Positions 1-9,016 of a stretch of DNA of 64,000 bases are shown here, in pieces. Origin of the DNA: Oceanobacillus sp. HTM 045 (GTDB taxonomy: Bacteria > Pseudomonadota > Alphaproteobacteria > Rhodobacterales > Rhodobacteraceae); assembly GCA_009733745.1 (NCBI GenBank), contig WNWL01000001.1, positions 434,001 through 498,000 on the forward strand, written 5' to 3'. Every line of letters begins with the position of its first letter. Position 1 is the first letter of the stretch. The position numbers were made by a program, and so were the translations under genes. The notes under the pieces were generated by a model, which saw only the letters and a program-made list of their open reading frames with translations, made no database searches and had not been told where the DNA came from.

Positions 1-105
1 GTCGAGAAGCTGCTCGAGCGGGCTCGCCTCCTGCGCCTGCGCCTGCGAGGACAGGGGCACGGCGCAGGTCGCGAGCACGGCGGCGGCGGACAGAAGTCTC
101 TTCAT
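1..105 (-). CDS. 5' end of a secreted protein, cut by the window edge
   Basis: Thirty-five codons read leftwards from an ATG at 105 and run off the window. They begin with K-R, a hydrophobic alanine-rich stretch and an AQAQ-type cleavage region ending near residue 25, which is a typical Sec signal peptide. The mature part starts EASPLEQLLD. The gene lies 78 bp downstream of pgk on the same strand. In related bacteria a secreted cyclophilin-type peptidyl-prolyl isomerase often sits here, but the visible residues cannot prove that. Confidence 0.6.
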   Translation of the reverse strand, partial: MKRLLSAAAVLATCAVPLSSQAQAQEASPLEQLLD

Positions 106-183
106 GGGAACTCTCTCGTCAGGGCGAAAATGGATTGCCCGGCGAGAGTGCCATTCCTCCGCGAGGATTTGAAGACGGTGGTC

Positions 184-1377
184 TCAGTCGCGTTCCAGCG
201 CCGCGACGCCGGGGAGGGTCTTGCCTTCGAGCCATTCGAGGAAGGCGCCGCCCGCGGTCGAGACGTAAGTGAACTTCTCCGCCGCGCCGGAATTGTTGAG
301 CGCCGCAACCGTGTCGCCGCCGCCGGCGACGGAGAGGAGCCTGCCCGCCTCCGTCAGCGACGCGGCGCGGAGCGCGGCCTGGTCGGTGGCGGTGTTGAAG
401 GGTTCGATCTCGAAGGCGCCGAGCGGACCGTTCCAGACCAGCGTCTTCGCTTCGTCGAAGGCGGCGCAGACGCGCTCCACCGTCTCCGGCCCGGCGTCGA
501 GGATCATCGCGTCGTCGGGGCAGGCGTCGGCGGCGTAGGTGGCCGAGGGCGCGTTGGCGGCGAACTCGTGCGCGGTGACGATGTCCACAGGCAGGATCAG
601 CTCGCAGCCCGCCGCCTCGGCCTTCGCCATGATCTCGCGGGCGGTGTCGGCGAGGTCGTGCTCGCAGAGCGACTTGCCCACGGGCTTACCCTGGGCAGCG
701 AGGAAGGTGTTGGCCATGCCGCCGCCGATGACGATCTTGTCGACCTTGGCGATCAGGTTGCCGAGCAGGTCGAGCTTGGTCGAGACCTTGGCGCCGCCGA
801 CCACGGCAACGACCGGGCGTTCCGGGTCGCCGAGGGCCTTTTCCAGCGCCTCCAGCTCGGCCTGCATCAGCCGCCCGGCGGCGGAGGGCAGGAGGTGCGC
901 CACGCCCTCGGTCGAGGCATGCGCGCGGTGCGCGGCGGAGAAGGCGTCGTTGACATAGGCGTCGGCGATGCTGGCGAGTTCCTTGGCGAAATCGGGGTCG
1001 TTCGTCTCCTCGCCCGGGTGGAACCGGGTGTTCTCCAGCAGCAGCACGTTGCCCGGCATCAGCCGGTCCGCCGCGGTGCCGGCCATCGGGCCGATGCAGT
1101 CGGGCGCGTACTGGACCGGCAGCCCCAGCACCTCGGAGAGCGGCTCGATCAGGCGGCCGAGGGTCATGTCCGGGTTGGGCTGGCCCTTGGGCCGGCCGAA
1201 ATGGGCCAGCAGGATCGGCAGGCCGCCCTTCTCGGCGATCTCGCGGACGGTGGGGCGGATCGCCTCCATCCGGGTCCGGTCGGTCACCTTGCCATCCTTC
1301 ATCGGCACGTTGATGTCGACGCGCACGAGGATGCGGCGGTCCTTCAGGTCGAGATCGTCGAGGGTGGCGAAGGGCAT
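184..1377 (-). CDS. pgk: phosphoglycerate kinase
   Basis: Cytosolic glycolytic and gluconeogenic enzyme that transfers phosphate between 1,3-bisphosphoglycerate and ADP. The 397-residue length fits the family. The N-terminal substrate-binding segment [13 protein letters not shown] lies near residue 20. The nucleotide-binding C-terminal half carries GPLGAFE and GGGDTVAAL. The start [13 protein letters not shown] is chosen because the frame further upstream lacks family-like sequence. gap and tkt lie within 11 kb on the same strand but are separated from it by unrelated genes, so there is no single cbb or gap operon here. Confidence 0.97.
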   Translation of the reverse strand: MPFATLDDLDLKDRRILVRVDINVPMKDGKVTDRTRMEAIRPTVREIAEKGGLPILLAHFGRPKGQPNPDMTLGRLIEPLSEVLGLPVQYAPDCIGPMAGTAADRLMPGNVLLLENTRFHPGEETNDPDFAKELASIADAYVNDAFSAAHRAHASTEGVAHLLPSAAGRLMQAELEALEKALGDPERPVVAVVGGAKVSTKLDLLGNLIAKVDKIVIGGGMANTFLAAQGKPVGKSLCEHDLADTAREIMAKAEAAGCELILPVDIVTAHEFAANAPSATYAADACPDDAMILDAGPETVERVCAAFDEAKTLVWNGPLGAFEIEPFNTATDQAALRAASLTEAGRLLSVAGGGDTVAALNNSGAAEKFTYVSTAGGAFLEWLEGKTLPGVAALERD

Positions 1378-1483
1378 GCGGGTCTCCGGCGGTCGAGGCG
1401 TCACGGGCCGTGCGGCCCGTGCCACTTCTTGCCGGGATCGTCCCGTATTTCAACCGGTCGGACGCAGAGCGGGCGACTCCCGG

Positions 1484-1792
1484 CTACATCTGCATCGCCT
1501 CGGCCACCTCCACGGTGCCGTGATCGAGATGCGGGCAGCCCCTGGCCATGTCCAGGGCCGCCTGCATGCTGTCGGCGCGCACCAGGGAATAGCCGGAGAT
1601 CGGATTGGCGCCGCCACCCTCCTCTGCGCCGGAGGCGCTCACGGTCCAGGACTTGCCGACCGGCGCGCCCGGGTTCACCAGCGCGTCGCCGAGGCCGCCC
1701 ATCCATTCCTGCCAGCGCGCCATCAGCGCCTTCTGCTCGGCTTCGGTCTCGGGCATCTTGCCGCCGTGATAGGCGAACACGAACTCGGCCAT
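1484..1792 (-). CDS. YCII-related domain protein
   Basis: A 102-residue protein starting MAEFVFAYHGGKMPE. The pattern matches the small YCII/DGPF ferredoxin-fold family: an N-terminal strand, a central WQEWMGGLGDAL helix, and a C-terminal GCPHLDHGTVEVAEAM segment containing a conserved-type histidine. Members are often encoded beside ArsR-type regulators or ECF sigma factors, and their biochemical role is mostly unknown. The gene is preceded by a perfect AT-rich inverted repeat, a plausible operator, at 1811-1832. It appears monocistronic, ending 106 bp before the pgk start. Confidence 0.8.
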   Translation of the reverse strand: MAEFVFAYHGGKMPETEAEQKALMARWQEWMGGLGDALVNPGAPVGKSWTVSASGAEEGGGANPISGYSLVRADSMQAALDMARGCPHLDHGTVEVAEAMQM

Positions 1793-1810
1793 CGTGCGTT
1801 CCTCCGCTGT

Positions 1811-1832
1811 AAATTAACCTATTAGTTAATTT
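1811..1832. promoter_or_regulatory. AT-rich inverted repeat upstream of the YCII gene
   Basis: AAATTAAC-N6-GTTAATTT is a perfect 8-bp inverted repeat with a 6-bp spacer. It stands out in GC-rich DNA and lies 18 bp upstream of the YCII-like start. The half-site resembles operators of small winged-helix (ArsR/MarR type) repressors. No such regulator is encoded in the window, so the assignment is an inference. Confidence 0.45.
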
Positions 1833-1889
1833 TTGGCGGAGCGGCGGTGCCGAGTCAATCGGGGCGGCCTCACGGTGCCGCGAGGGCTG

Positions 1890-2471
1890 TCAGCCGAGAT
1901 CCTTCAGCAGCAGGACCCACTCGGCGATGTCGGTCTGCCAGCCTTCGCGCACGCAGGGGCGGCGTGCCGCCTCGCGGTAGCCGTGCCGCTCGTAGAGCCG
2001 GCGCGCGCCGTCGTTGGTGTCGGCGACGATGATCGACATCCGCGTCTCGCCCAGCTCGCGGGCGACCTGTTCCGCCGTCTCCAGCAGGAGCCCGCCGAGG
2101 CCGCGGCCGCGCCAGGCCGGGTCGGTGGCGAGTACGTTCACGTACCAGCTCGGCGCGGCGAGGTTCTCCAGCTCCTGCAGCGGTCGGAAGATCGGCGGCA
2201 TGTCGTCCGGCACCGGGTCGGGGGACGGTCCGATGGCGTAGCCGGTCAGCCCCGCGACCGCGCCCTGTCCCATGTCGACCACGAAGATCTGGCCTTCCCC
2301 GGCCTTCTTCGCCTGCCGGGCGCGGCCGATCTCCCACGGGTCGCCGCCCGGCCCGGCCATGCCGGTCCAGAGATGCAGCGGCAGGCCCTCGCCCGCGTAG
2401 TTGACGAAAGCCGCGAGCTCGGGCGCGTCGCTGGCCCGCGCGATACGAATGGGAGGTTCGAAATGCATCAT
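1890..2471 (-). CDS. GNAT family N-acetyltransferase
   Basis: About 193 residues from the start MMHFEPPIRIARASDAPEL. The GNAT acetyl-CoA motif A is seen as VLATDPAWRGRGLGGLLLE at about residues 113-131, followed by motif B with NDGARRLYERHGYRE. Substrate is unknown. Two adjacent ATG codons (2471 and 2468) are possible starts. The segment further upstream in frame lacks GNAT character. The gene is followed by the YCII-type gene on the same strand with 97 bp between them, which contains the inverted repeat, so it is probably a separate transcript. Confidence 0.85.
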   Translation of the reverse strand: MMHFEPPIRIARASDAPELAAFVNYAGEGLPLHLWTGMAGPGGDPWEIGRARQAKKAGEGQIFVVDMGQGAVAGLTGYAIGPSPDPVPDDMPPIFRPLQELENLAAPSWYVNVLATDPAWRGRGLGGLLLETAEQVARELGETRMSIIVADTNDGARRLYERHGYREAARRPCVREGWQTDIAEWVLLLKDLG

Positions 2472-2598
2472 CCTGAAAATCCGTTCCGGTCGGCGCTCTG
2501 TCCTGTCTGCAACGGCCTGTTGCACGATTCGCCGGTGGAGAATGTGGTGGATGCCACGTTGTCCCGGAACCGGACGTCGCTGCTTGCGGGGTGCAGGG

Positions 2599-3030
2599 TC
2601 AGCCCCGGTTCGGGTCGGTGAACCGGTCCTCTGGGATCACCGCGATGGGCACCAGTTCGACCAGCAGGCCTGGCGCGATCAGCCCGGGCACCTTGATGAA
2701 GATGCTGGCCGGCGCGGTCTCTGCCGGGAAATGCGCCGCGCGGACCTTCTGCAGCGCGGGCACGTCCTCGTCGCGCAGGAAGTAGACGGTCATCGAGACG
2801 ATGTCGGAAAGCTGCCCGCCCATCGGCTCCAGCACGTTGCGGATGCCGAGGATGCAGCGCTCCATCTGCGCGGCGGGATCGTCGCCGCCGACGATGGTGT
2901 GATCGGGATCCCACGCGACCTGGCCGGTGACGTGGACGCGGCGGCCGGATGGCTCGACGACGCCGTGGTTGAAGGCCCGTCCCGCGCGCGGCCAGTTGCC
3001 GGGCGGGTTGTAGCGGATGGCTGCGGTCAT
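2599..3030 (-). CDS. RidA family (YjgF/YER057c/UK114) protein
   Basis: A 143-residue RidA-fold protein. RidA proteins hydrolyse reactive enamine/imine intermediates made by PLP enzymes or have diverged to other small substrates. Family features seen are VHVTGQVAWDPDHTIVGGD, then ILGIRNVLEPMGGQLSDIV, and a C-terminal LLVELVPIAVIPEDRF. The arginine normally found just before the last strand, in a P-A-R context, is not obvious, so this may be one of the divergent subgroups without deaminase activity. The start at 3030 has a clear AGGAGG six bases upstream. Confidence 0.85.
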   Translation of the reverse strand: MTAAIRYNPPGNWPRAGRAFNHGVVEPSGRRVHVTGQVAWDPDHTIVGGDDPAAQMERCILGIRNVLEPMGGQLSDIVSMTVYFLRDEDVPALQKVRAAHFPAETAPASIFIKVPGLIAPGLLVELVPIAVIPEDRFTDPNRG

Positions 3031-3180
3031 GGTTCTGCCTCCTGCCGGTACAGGGTGCGCCCGGAACAGCGGGCCGGGGATGACGCGGGAGAGTCGGGGT
3101 ACGGGAAGCCGGGCGGGAGGGTGCCGGAAGCGGCGCGAGGGCGCAACCGGCCGGGGCCGGTTGCGCGTTGTCGGCCGCGC

Positions 3181-3210
3181 GATGCCGCGCGATGCCGCGC
3201 GATGCCGCGC
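3181..3210. repeat. three tandem copies of a 10-bp unit
   Basis: GATGCCGCGC is repeated three times without change, directly after the stop codon of the gene ending at 3212. It probably arose by slippage. No function can be inferred. Confidence 0.8.
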
Positions 3211-3211
3211 G

Positions 3212-3829
3212 TCAGGCGTTCGGGCCGCGGATCTCGAACCGGGCAACGTAATGCCCGCCGTCGCCGCGGAAGTGGAAGTCCCGCACATGGCTCTTGATCG
3301 CGCCGAGGCGGAGATCCTCCCTGGTGAAGCGCAGCTCCTGCGTCTTGATCCGGTCGTCGAAATTCGGCGCACCGGTGGGGATGCCGACCGCGCCGTTGAT
3401 GTCGGCGACCAGCTTGCGCACCCGGTTGGCGCGCGACATGCCGTTGGACGCCCCGATCGACGAGACCGCGGCGGCCTTCACCAGCGTGCGCTTGGCGGTC
3501 GGGTCGCCGTCGTCGTTCTCCATCATGGTCCCGACGAAGATCACGTCGTTCGGGTCGGAGAGCGACTTCGGGCTGGTGTTGTCGAGCGACCAGAAGGGCG
3601 GGCTGCCCGCGGCGTGGGTCTCGCCCTGGTCCACGTCGCCGAACGGGCCGTAGAGCACGGTTTCCACGCCGGGGACCAGCTGGTCGAGATCGACCGCGGT
3701 GACCAGCATGTAGGGCTCGTCCGAGCCGACCTCGTCGGTCTCCTCCTCGCAGCGGATCCAGGCGAGGCGGATGGTGACCGGCAGTGTCGTGAGGGTCGAA
3801 GGGCGAACGGGGACAGCAACTCTGACCAT
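3212..3829 (-). CDS. conserved-looking hypothetical protein
   Basis: A 205-residue soluble protein I do not recognise. It has no signal peptide or membrane segment and is rich in Asp (EEETDEVGSDEPYMLVTAVDLDQL near the N-terminus). A beta-rich C-terminus ends HVRDFHFRGDGGHYVARFEI. The start at 3829 (MVRVAVPVRPSTLTTLP) is preferred over an ATG 12 bp upstream because GGAGG lies 7 bases before it. The composition looks like a genuine gene of this genome. The gene stands alone, with an AT-richer promoter region and a perfect palindrome at 3957-3974 upstream. Confidence 0.7.
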   Translation of the reverse strand: MVRVAVPVRPSTLTTLPVTIRLAWIRCEEETDEVGSDEPYMLVTAVDLDQLVPGVETVLYGPFGDVDQGETHAAGSPPFWSLDNTSPKSLSDPNDVIFVGTMMENDDGDPTAKRTLVKAAAVSSIGASNGMSRANRVRKLVADINGAVGIPTGAPNFDDRIKTQELRFTREDLRLGAIKSHVRDFHFRGDGGHYVARFEIRGPNA

Positions 3830-3956
3830 GAGAGCCTCCATTGAAATGGTTTCATAGAAATATTCGGGACAGAACGTGGAATCGTACTGAAATACGCGGC
3901 AATCAATGTCGCGCGAATATCTTGCGTTACTCAGCCGATTCGATCAAGAGGGCTGG

Positions 3957-3974
3957 CCGAATTGAACAATTCGG
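3957..3974. promoter_or_regulatory. 18-bp palindrome in the 3842-4265 gap
   Basis: CCGAATTG-AA-CAATTCGG is a perfect 8-bp inverted repeat in the AT-richer part of a 424-bp gap. It lies 128 bp upstream of the unknown minus-strand gene starting at 3829. It could be an operator or a short hairpin. Apart from this and the hairpin at 4217-4254, I see no gene in 3842-4265. Confidence 0.4.
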
Positions 3975-4216
3975 TGCCATGAGTGCGGCATGAATACTTT
4001 GGGAGGGCGTGGTGCAATGCGGGCCGTGCCGTTCTCCAGCCCGCCGTGCGGGGCGTCGGGCATCGGCGCCTGCCGTCCACAGTGGACCTGCGTGCCGGTC
4101 CGCAGGACATGGATGCAGCGAAGGGCGGCTGGCGGATCGGGAAGTCGGCGGCGACCGCCTGCTTGGTGGCCGCCGGGCCGGTCTCGGCCCGGGGCAGGGG
4201 AGTGTCGCGTGGCTCA

Positions 4217-4254
4217 GGAGCATCCCGGGGCCCGTGACGGCCCCCGGATGCTCC
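4217..4254 (-). terminator. hairpin downstream of gap
   Basis: GGAGCATCC pairs with GGATGCTCC, and inside it GGGGCC pairs with GGCCCC with one C-C mismatch, giving a stem of about 16 bp. It lies 12 bp after the gap stop codon. There is no U-tract on the minus-strand side, so it may stabilise the 3' end rather than act as a classical intrinsic terminator. Confidence 0.6.
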
Positions 4255-4265
4255 CGCGGGGCGGT

Positions 4266-5267
<1,002 letters not shown>

Positions 5268-5421
5268 GTCTCTCACTCCCGGAAATCCTCCCGCCGGGAG
5301 GCGTCCCGGCATGGCGCGGACTTAGCGAAGGGGCGCGCAAGATTCAATCGCCGCTTGGCAGAGACTTTGCCGCGGCGGTGCTTCGCGTCCGGTCTCGTGA
5401 ACTTTCGTGAGGGTGACGGCG

Positions 5422-5455
5422 GGTGACATTCGCGGATCGGCCAATTCCCGAAAGG
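5422..5455. repeat. GGTGACAT / TTCCCGAAAGG motif pair, locus A
   Basis: In the 487-bp divergent gap between gap and the haemoglobin gene, GGTGACAT (5422-5429) is followed by TTCCCGAAAGG (5445-5455). The same two words occur together at about 29787-29926 and 43331-43433. The rest of the gap (5268-5754) is very GC-rich with no credible ORF, apart from the inverted repeat at 5724-5740. Confidence 0.4.
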
Positions 5456-5723
5456 AACCGCGTGTCTGCGCCAGGCGTGACAAGGGCTTTTTCGGGCCAC
5501 GCCGGGTGAGGCCGCCGCGGAACCCGTTTGGGGGGCGGCCCCGGCGGCCGCGCGCGCCCGCCGCCTCCCCCACCCATGCAGGCGTCGCGCGGGCTTCGGC
5601 GTGGCCCGGCACCCACCCGGAGTCGGCGGGCGCGGGAGGGGCGCTTCGGGAGGCAGCCTGCCCTGTCTGGAGGCCGTGACATTGCGCCGCCGGGGATTGC
5701 CCGCCGCGTAGGGTGCTGGATAA

Positions 5724-5740
5724 ATTCATACAAGATGAAT
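5724..5740. promoter_or_regulatory. putative NsrR-type operator upstream of the globin gene
   Basis: ATTCAT-N5-ATGAAT is a perfect inverted repeat inside an AT-rich island, 15 bp upstream of the globin start codon. NsrR sites in proteobacteria are AT-rich palindromes with ATGCAT-like or ATGAAT-like halves, and the next gene pair encodes a globin and an NsrR homologue. Nitric-oxide control of this operon is a reasonable inference. Confidence 0.5.
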
Positions 5741-5754
5741 CATATGGAGCCGTC

Positions 5755-6189
5755 ATGTCCCGCAGCCCGCATCCGCAATACGCCACCGAGGCGGAGGTCG
5801 CCCTGGTGGTCGAGACGTTCTATGGCCGGGTCCGGCATCACCCGGAACTCGGGCCGGTCTTCGCGGCGCGGATCTCGGACTGGGGGCCGCATCTCGCGAA
5901 GATGAAGGACTTCTGGCACGCGGTGATGAACACCTCCGGGCGCTACAAGGGCCGGCCGGTGGAGGTGCACCGGGCGATCCCCGGGCTGAGCCGGGACCTG
6001 TTCGCCGCGTGGCTGGCGCTCTTCCGCGAGGTCGCAGCGGAGGTCTGCCCGGGGCGGACCGGGGCGATTTTCGCCGAGAAAGCGGAGCGGATCGCCGAGA
6101 GCCTCGCCATCGCCTGCCTCCCCGCGCCGGAGGGTGCGCCGCCGGATCTCGGCACCGGCCTCGGACGGGAAGCGCCGCCATGCGCCTGA
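5755..6189 (+). CDS. group III truncated haemoglobin
   Basis: A 144-residue globin of the trHbP type. Characteristic residues seen are the FYGRVRHHPELGPVF helix, DWGPHLAKMKDFWHAVM, SGRYKGRP and the proximal histidine in VEVHRAIPGLS near residue 73. Class members bind O2 or NO and are linked to nitrosative stress or microaerobic life; the exact reaction is uncertain. The start at 5755 follows GGAG. The 3' end overlaps the NsrR-like gene by 10 bp, indicating a translationally coupled operon. Confidence 0.93.
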   Translation: MSRSPHPQYATEAEVALVVETFYGRVRHHPELGPVFAARISDWGPHLAKMKDFWHAVMNTSGRYKGRPVEVHRAIPGLSRDLFAAWLALFREVAAEVCPGRTGAIFAEKAERIAESLAIACLPAPEGAPPDLGTGLGREAPPCA

Positions 6190-6635
6190 CGCAGCGGGCC
6201 GACTATGCCCTGCGGGTACTGGTCCGCGTCGGGCTGGCCGGGGGTTCGCCGGTGGGGATCGCGGAGATCGCGCGGGACTACGGCATCTCGCGGGCGCACC
6301 TGACCAAGGTGGTCTGGGAACTGGCCCGCGGCGGATTCCTCTCCACCGGGCGGGGCAGGGGCGGGGGCGCGCGGCTGGCGCGGCCCGCGGGCGAGATCGT
6401 GCTCGGCGACGTGCTGCGCCTGATGGAAGGCCCACCGGAGCCGGTGGAATGCTTCCGCGACGATGGCGCCTGCCGGATCGCGCCGGCCTGCGCGGCGCGG
6501 GCGATGTTCCGCGAGGCGGCGGACGCCTTCCTCGCCGTGTTCGACCGGCACACGCTGGCCGACATCCTCGTCCGCGGGCCACAGCTCGGGCGGCTGCTGG
6601 GCTTCACCATCCCGCCCGGGGCGCAGCACACCTGA
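6180..6635 (+). CDS. nsrR: Rrf2-family regulator, NsrR type
   Basis: A 151-residue winged-helix regulator. The N-terminal MRLTQRADYALRVLV and the helix-turn-helix around IAEIARDYGISRAHLTKVV are typical. Three cysteines at 91, 98 and 104 (ECFRDDGACRIAPAC) match the Fe-S ligand region of NsrR, and the following FLAVFDRHTLADIL is also NsrR-like. NsrR represses NO-detoxification genes and is released when NO damages its cluster. Overlap with the globin gene and the palindrome at 5724-5740 suggest autoregulation. Confidence 0.88.
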   Translation: MRLTQRADYALRVLVRVGLAGGSPVGIAEIARDYGISRAHLTKVVWELARGGFLSTGRGRGGGARLARPAGEIVLGDVLRLMEGPPEPVECFRDDGACRIAPACAARAMFREAADAFLAVFDRHTLADILVRGPQLGRLLGFTIPPGAQHT

Positions 6636-6726
6636 ACCGAGACTGAACCCTCCCGCGCGCTGCCGCGACAGACCTCAAGGGCCACCAGCGCCCCGGCACG
6701 CAGCGCCAGCCAGGAGGAACCGAAGG

Positions 6727-6978
6727 ATGAACACCGCAGACAGCTTCCAGTTCGAGGAGACGCCCGGGGAACTCGCCACGATCACCATGCGGCATGTCTT
6801 CGTCACCAGCTACCAGAGCAGCGGCTCGAGCGGAGGCGACACGGTGGACCGCACCGGCACGGACGGCTTCGCGGCGCTCGACGGCAGGGATCATGCCGCC
6901 GACTCCGACGCGCTGCCGGTGCTGATTGTCATCGCCGACCAGCAGGACTTCTACTACCAGGAATACGGCGGCGTCTGA
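6727..6978 (+). CDS. small acidic hypothetical protein
   Basis: An 83-residue protein with an excellent AGGAGG ribosome site ten bases before ATG. It has a strongly acidic, Ser/Gly-rich middle (SSGSSGGDTVDRTGTDG, then DGRDHAADSDALP) and ends QQDFYYQEYGGV. It has no cysteine, membrane segment or signal peptide. I recognise no family. It lies 91 bp after the NsrR gene and about 200 bp before the caspase-fold gene, same strand. It could be co-transcribed with the globin operon. Confidence 0.6.
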   Translation: MNTADSFQFEETPGELATITMRHVFVTSYQSSGSSGGDTVDRTGTDGFAALDGRDHAADSDALPVLIVIADQQDFYYQEYGGV

Positions 6979-7046
6979 GCGCCGGTTCTGATCGCCGCCG
7001 GTGAACGATCGCGCCCGCGAGGGGCATGGATGGTGCGATTGTTCAC

Positions 7047-7059
7047 TGACGCAGCGTCA
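7047..7059. promoter_or_regulatory. 13-bp palindrome upstream of the caspase-fold gene
   Basis: TGACGC-A-GCGTCA is a perfect inverted repeat 120 bp upstream of the start of the caspase-fold gene, within a locally AT-richer stretch that also contains a TATACC word at 7070. Its role as an operator is an inference. Confidence 0.35.
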
Positions 7060-7179
7060 ATTAGGGTGTATACCTCATGCCCGTCGGTGGCCAGGGGTGG
7101 CTAGACTGACCTCGTGTCATGGAACAACGGACGGGCCGCCGGAAACCGGCCCGGCCGGCAGCCGATGGGGGTCGCAACA

Positions 7180-8910
7180 ATGCGCCGGATTCATTCATTC
7201 CTTTTCGCCTTTGCCGCGTTTCTTTCATTCGCCTTGTTTGCTCATTCCGAAGCCGCCGCCGCGCGCAAGCTCGCGCTGGTGATCGGCAACGACACCTACA
7301 CGAATGTCGCGCCGCTGCAGCGCGCGGTGGCCGATGCCCGCGCCTACAAGGACGTGCTGGAGAACGAGCGCGGCTTCGAGGTGTTCTACGTCGAGAACGC
7401 CGGGCGAGCCGAGACCTACCAGACGATCTACAGCTTCCTCGGGCAGATCCAGCCGGGCGACGTGACGATGGTCGTCTATGCCGGGCACGGGGTGCAGCTC
7501 GACCCGGAACGGCGCGACACGCTGTTCCTGCTGCCGACCGACATCCCGAACGTTGACCCGGGGCTCGGCGCGGAGGAGTTGTTCTTCAACGCCAGCGGCA
7601 TCAGCTTCTCGCAGCTCGCCTCGCAGATCGAGGCGCGGGGCGCGGGGCTGCGGCTGTTCGTGCTGGACGCCTGCCGCGACAACCCGTTCGCCAACCGCGG
7701 CACCGGCCGCGCGATCGGCGTCTCGCGCGGGATCGGGGCGATTTCCTCGGGCAATGGCGAGTTCATCTTCTACTCCGCCGGGCCGGGCCAGCAGGCGCTC
7801 GACCGGCTGCCCACGGGCGACGACAGCCCGAACTCGGTCTTCACCCGCGTTTTCCTGGAGCATTTCAAGGAAGGCGCCTATCTCGAGGACATCGCCAACG
7901 ACGTGCAGGCGCGGGTGCTGGAACTGGCCTCGCTCGCGCGGTTCGAGCAGACGCCCTATTACTCGGACGGCGTGCCCGGCAAGACCTGCCTCGACGCGGA
8001 ATGCGGCCGCGGCGTGGAGATCGTCAAGGTCGATCCCGGCGCCGGCACGGTCGACCCGGTGATCGAGCAGAGCTACTGGGAGCAATGCGCCTCGCACGAG
8101 AGCGTCGCGCTCTGCCAGGCCTATCTCGACGCCTTCCCGGAGGGGGCCTACGCGATCCTCGTGGCGGCCCGGATCCAGGTGCTGAAGGAATCCATCGAGC
8201 CCGACCCCGGCAATGGCGGCATCGACCCGGTCACGGGCGGCGTGCTGCCGACGCCCGCGCCGGATCCCGGGACGGGGACTGAGCCGGGTGGCGAGACCGG
8301 AGGCGAGACGGGTCGCGGCGGCGATACCGGCACGGTGATCGACATCGGCGACGAGATCGCGGCGACCTGGAAGGGGCTGCAGGACAGCTACGACATGGCC
8401 GCGCTGAAGGAGTTCGCGGCGGCACATCCCGGCACCGGCGAGGCGACGGCGGCGGAGGCGCGGATCGGCTTCCTGCGGGACTTCTACGCCAGGGGCCAGC
8501 GCGAGCTGAACCGGATCGGCTACGGCGCGGGTGCGGTGGACGGGATCTGGGGTCGCAAGTCGGCGCGCGCGCTGAGCCGGTTCCAGAAGGCGCAAGGCCT
8601 GCGCCAGACCGGCGTGCTGACCGACGAGCTGCTCGACCGGCTGGTCGCGGCCGACCCGCTGCCGCGGCGCCAGCCCGACCCGGTGCGGCCCGATCCGGGG
8701 CCGGAACTGCCCGATCCGGGCCGGACCGTGATCCCGACGCCGATCCCGAACGGGGGCGATGTCATCGTCATCGTGCCGACGCCTGCTCCGGTGAAGCCGG
8801 AGCCGACCCCGGCGCCCTCGACCGGCTCGGGCGGCGGGTCGAACATCCAGCTCCGCAGCGGCACCTGCGACACGCATGGCGGCGGGGCCGGCTGGGAGAA
8901 CGACTGCTGA
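7180..8910 (+). CDS. secreted caspase-fold (C14) protein with peptidoglycan-binding domain
   Basis: 576 residues. A signal peptide (MRRIHSFLFAFAAFLSFALF, cleavage near residue 27) is followed by a caspase/metacaspase domain at about 29-250. His103 in VVYAGHGVQ and Cys165 in LDACRDNPF form the expected dyad. A linker with many PDPGTG-type turns follows, then a PG_binding_1 domain at about 440-490 (GYGAGAVDGIWGRKSARALSRFQ), a second Pro-rich region and an unusual tail with two cysteines. Bacterial C14 proteins with envelope domains probably act in the periplasm; substrates are unknown. An in-frame ATG at 7165 is an alternative start. Confidence 0.92.
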   Translation: MRRIHSFLFAFAAFLSFALFAHSEAAAARKLALVIGNDTYTNVAPLQRAVADARAYKDVLENERGFEVFYVENAGRAETYQTIYSFLGQIQPGDVTMVVYAGHGVQLDPERRDTLFLLPTDIPNVDPGLGAEELFFNASGISFSQLASQIEARGAGLRLFVLDACRDNPFANRGTGRAIGVSRGIGAISSGNGEFIFYSAGPGQQALDRLPTGDDSPNSVFTRVFLEHFKEGAYLEDIANDVQARVLELASLARFEQTPYYSDGVPGKTCLDAECGRGVEIVKVDPGAGTVDPVIEQSYWEQCASHESVALCQAYLDAFPEGAYAILVAARIQVLKESIEPDPGNGGIDPVTGGVLPTPAPDPGTGTEPGGETGGETGRGGDTGTVIDIGDEIAATWKGLQDSYDMAALKEFAAAHPGTGEATAAEARIGFLRDFYARGQRELNRIGYGAGAVDGIWGRKSARALSRFQKAQGLRQTGVLTDELLDRLVAADPLPRRQPDPVRPDPGPELPDPGRTVIPTPIPNGGDVIVIVPTPAPVKPEPTPAPSTGSGGGSNIQLRSGTCDTHGGGAGWENDC

Positions 8911-8922
8911 GGCGGGCGCTCA

Positions 8923-8964
8923 CCTGCTGAAATGCATCTGCTGAAATGCACCTGCTGAAATGGA
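8923..8964. repeat. three tandem copies of a 14-bp unit
   Basis: The unit CCTGCTGAAATGCA is present three times head to tail (8923, 8937, 8951) with one or two changes each, between the caspase-fold stop codon and the following hairpin. Confidence 0.75.
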
Positions 8965-8989
8965 AACGGGGCCTCGCGGGGCCCCGTTT
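8964..8989. terminator. bidirectional hairpin between convergent genes
   Basis: AAACGGGGCC pairs perfectly with GGCCCCGTTT around a 6-nt loop. The A-run on one side and T-run on the other allow termination of both the caspase-fold gene (plus) and tkt (minus). Confidence 0.8.
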
Positions 8990-9016
8990 CTCGTTCCGGA
9001 AGCCGTGATCGACGCG

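Noticed and set aside
130-1812. Long plus-strand reading frames opposite pgk and, similarly, at 3990-5426, 10238-11311, 27042-29534, 33394-35175, 51620-53533, 58862-60898
   Set aside because: They are antisense to well-identified genes, have low-complexity Arg/Gly/Ala/His-rich translations and no domain. Such shadows are expected in GC-rich DNA.
3990-4237. Possible small plus-strand gene in the gap before gap
   Set aside because: No ribosome-binding site, atypical Trp/Cys/Arg-rich translation, and overlap with frames of equal length in other phases.
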